From an uncultured Parvimonas sp. (lineage in GTDB: Bacteria; Bacillota; Clostridia; Tissierellales; Peptoniphilaceae): a stretch of 5,416 nt of DNA. Below the pieces are notes generated by a model. That model was not told the DNA's origin. It did not search any database and worked only from the letters and a program-made list of their open reading frames with translations. Below, piece after piece: positions 3,962 through 5,416 of the stretch (positions within the stretch are counted from its first letter, which is position 1; each line of letters opens with the position of its first letter). Location: NCBI GenBank assembly GCA_902470455.1, contig CABRGI010000069.1, positions 1 through 5,416 of the forward strand. Direction: 5' to 3'. Both the position numbers and the translations under genes were made by a program.

Positions 3962-5416
3962 TTATTTATATAAAATTGCTTTTTTATCAAACCAATTGTA
4001 GCCACGTTTCAATTCATCATATTTCATATGGTAAATATGATTAGGACTAACAGATTCTATATGGTAAAAACCTGTATTATCATAACCTATCAATAAAATT
4101 GAATGATAATCGGAACTTGCTAAAATCAATTCTCCTCCAACATAAACTTTTTTGTATAACATCTCTCTGGTAAACCAAACTTGAACAGTACGTCCTTTTG
4201 CTAATTGTAATTTTATATCTTCAAAAGATGCTCCTGAGTAATCTTCGATGCTTGGAACTAACTTTTGTAAAGTTGGAACCATACCACTTGGATAACTTGC
4301 CGGAAAAACATCACGATAATAATGTTCTTTAGGATCTCCCATAACTCCAGTTCTTGGATCTCCAGTTTTTGGTAATAAATTTAATAAATCAGTTGGAGTT
4401 ATATACTTTCCTTTACTATAAAGTCCACTCGCAGCAGAATATAACCAACATCCTGTATAAAACTTATCATCAGAAAATTTAAAAGCTCTAATTCCATTAG
4501 TTAGTCTTACAGTTTCAGGAAGGTTGAATTTTTCACCTTCATTATAATAAGTTCCTTCATAATATCCATTTGCATATTTCCCATTCGCAAAATATCTTTC
4601 ACCATTTCCGTCTTTAGCAAGTCCTGTATATTTTTTACCTTTTTGGAAGAAATACCAAGCCGTACCGTCATCATACCACCAATTTGCCAACTTCTTATCT
4701 TTCCCATAAAAAAGTCCATTTACATAAACATTTCCTTCGCTTTCAGTTCCATCTTTATATAATTTATCATTATATATTCCATTGGCATATTTACCATCTA
4801 CAAAATATCTTTTACCATTACCATCTTTTCCAAAGCCAGAGAATTTTTTACCATTTTGGAAAAAATACCAAGCCGTACCGTCATCATACCACCAATTCGC
4901 TGGTTTTGTATTTTCATCATAAAAGATACCATTCACATAAACTTTCCCACTTGATTTCAAGCCATCTTTGTAAAGTACATTATCTATAAATCCTTCAGCA
5001 TATTTCCCATTTACGAAATATCTATAGCCATTAGCATCTTTTGCAAGTCCTGTATGTTTTTTACCATTTCGGAAAAAATACCAAGCGGTTCCGTCATTAA
5101 ACCACCAGTTTGCGGGTTTTCCTTTTCCATAGAATATTTTATTTACATAGCCATTTCCGTATTTCCCATTTACAAAATACATTTCGCCATTGGCGTCTTT
5201 TGCAAGTCCTGTATACTTTTTACCATTTTGGAAAAAGTACCAAGCTGCTCCGTCATCATACCACCAATTTGCAAGTTTTCCATCTTCTCCATAAAAGATG
5301 TCCCCAATATAAACTCTTCCATAAGATTTAATTCCATTTTTATATAGTGTACCTTTGTAAATGCCACTACCATACTTACCATTTACAAAATATTTATATC
5401 CACTTGCATCTTTTGC
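3962..5416 (-). CDS. Repeat-containing surface protein with C-terminal C39-like cysteine peptidase (5' end outside window)
   Basis: The frame is open from the window edge to a TAA stop at 3964-3962, giving 484 visible residues. The ATG at 5182 is internal (inside a repeat, residue 79), so the true start lies beyond 5416. Residues 1-266 are four tandem repeats of 71, 53, 71 and 71 residues, with a fifth partial copy to about 294. Each has an NWW-x-x-DG-x-AWYFF core, a GKK-x-TG turn and a RYFVNGKYANG-like segment. This resembles choline/glucan/cell-wall-binding repeats, so wall or glycan attachment is inferred. Residues about 300-484 look like a papain-fold peptidase of the C39_2 type: Cys323 in TGCWLYSAA, His438 in DYHSILLIGYD, and a Ser/Pro/Asn stretch near 456-459 where the third catalytic residue would fall. 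The domain is family-typical in size and sits at the extreme C-terminus. Substrate is unknown. Export is inferred because no signal peptide is visible. An adhesin-like or host-protein-cleaving role is possible but unproven. Confidence 0.85.
   Translation of the reverse strand, partial: AKDASGYKYFVNGKYGSGIYKGTLYKNGIKSYGRVYIGDIFYGEDGKLANWWYDDGAAWYFFQNGKKYTGLAKDANGEMYFVNGKYGNGYVNKIFYGKGKPANWWFNDGTAWYFFRNGKKHTGLAKDANGYRYFVNGKYAEGFIDNVLYKDGLKSSGKVYVNGIFYDENTKPANWWYDDGTAWYFFQNGKKFSGFGKDGNGKRYFVDGKYANGIYNDKLYKDGTESEGNVYVNGLFYGKDKKLANWWYDDGTAWYFFQKGKKYTGLAKDGNGERYFANGKYANGYYEGTYYNEGEKFNLPETVRLTNGIRAFKFSDDKFYTGCWLYSAASGLYSKGKYITPTDLLNLLPKTGDPRTGVMGDPKEHYYRDVFPASYPSGMVPTLQKLVPSIEDYSGASFEDIKLQLAKGRTVQVWFTREMLYKKVYVGGELILASSDYHSILLIGYDNTGFYHIESVSPNHIYHMKYDELKRGYNWFDKKAILYK
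4535..5416 (-). repeat. Tandem 213-bp (71-aa) coding repeats, one copy 159 bp
   Basis: Units on the minus strand run 5416-5204, 5203-5045 (short), 5044-4832, 4831-4619 and a partial unit 4618 to about 4535. Units three and four share an exact 35-nt match at 4650-4684 and 4863-4897, offset by 213 nt, which supports duplication at DNA level. The second unit lacks 18 residues (54 nt) between its GKYGNG and FYGKGKP segments, with the junction near 5141-5149. That removes the LYK-x-G / VY-x-G part seen in the other units while keeping the frame. Arrays like this gain and lose units by recombination. Confidence 0.88.

Noticed and set aside
4507..5382. Short minus-strand ORFs at 4507-4719 and 5170-5382 and plus-strand ORFs in 4684-5347
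   Set aside because: They are alternative frames of the tandem coding repeats. Their resemblance to each other comes from the repeats and not from independent genes.

Overview
This is an AT-rich window that reads as a chromosomal segment of a low-GC Firmicute. The best fit is an anaerobic Tissierellia/Peptoniphilaceae-type organism such as Parvimonas or a relative. That placement is inference from three things: the walJ-rlmH gene pair, the strongly A/T-biased codon use, and the large surface protein with aromatic cell-wall-binding-like repeats. All supported genes lie on the minus strand, so transcription runs from high to low coordinates.

Right part (5416 down to 3962): the 3' portion of a large gene for a modular, presumably exported protein. 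It has four and a half tandem aromatic/glycine repeats (71-residue period, one copy shortened to 53) followed by a C-terminal papain-like C39-type cysteine peptidase domain. Its start and any signal peptide lie beyond the window. A short intergenic stretch follows, with a conspicuously GC-rich hairpin element (about 3911-3960) and a small perfect dyad (3870-3888). Next comes a membrane acyltransferase of the acyltransferase-3 family (3848-2775, TTG start). It ends in an intrinsic terminator whose stem contains the stop codon.

Middle part (2745 down to 436): a compact operon with an extended -10 promoter, then walJ (MBL-fold nuclease-like protein), rlmH (23S rRNA m3Psi1915 methyltransferase) and a TtcA-family tRNA thiolase-like gene. 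The genes are separated by 1 and 7 nt, and the operon closes with an intrinsic terminator at 436-463. The ttcA-like gene carries an in-frame amber codon at codon 40, just ahead of the PP-loop, and is otherwise intact. Three other genes or reading frames here end with TAG, so reassignment of TAG is unlikely. The gene looks freshly inactivated, or the base is a sequencing error.

Left part (1-435): no credible gene. It holds an inverted pair of imperfect repeats of a type scattered through many bacterial genomes (108-150 and 327-379), two adjacent perfect hairpins (378-405 and 408-424), very AT-rich filler, and a perfect extended -10 motif facing right with no ORF behind it.

Functionally, the walJ-rlmH-ttcA block is housekeeping (wall/DNA homeostasis and RNA modification). 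The peptidase and acyltransferase genes suggest a cell-surface region. No novel multi-gene defence or mobile system is visible. The most notable points are the amber-interrupted ttcA-like gene, the repeat/peptidase architecture and the dispersed hairpin elements.
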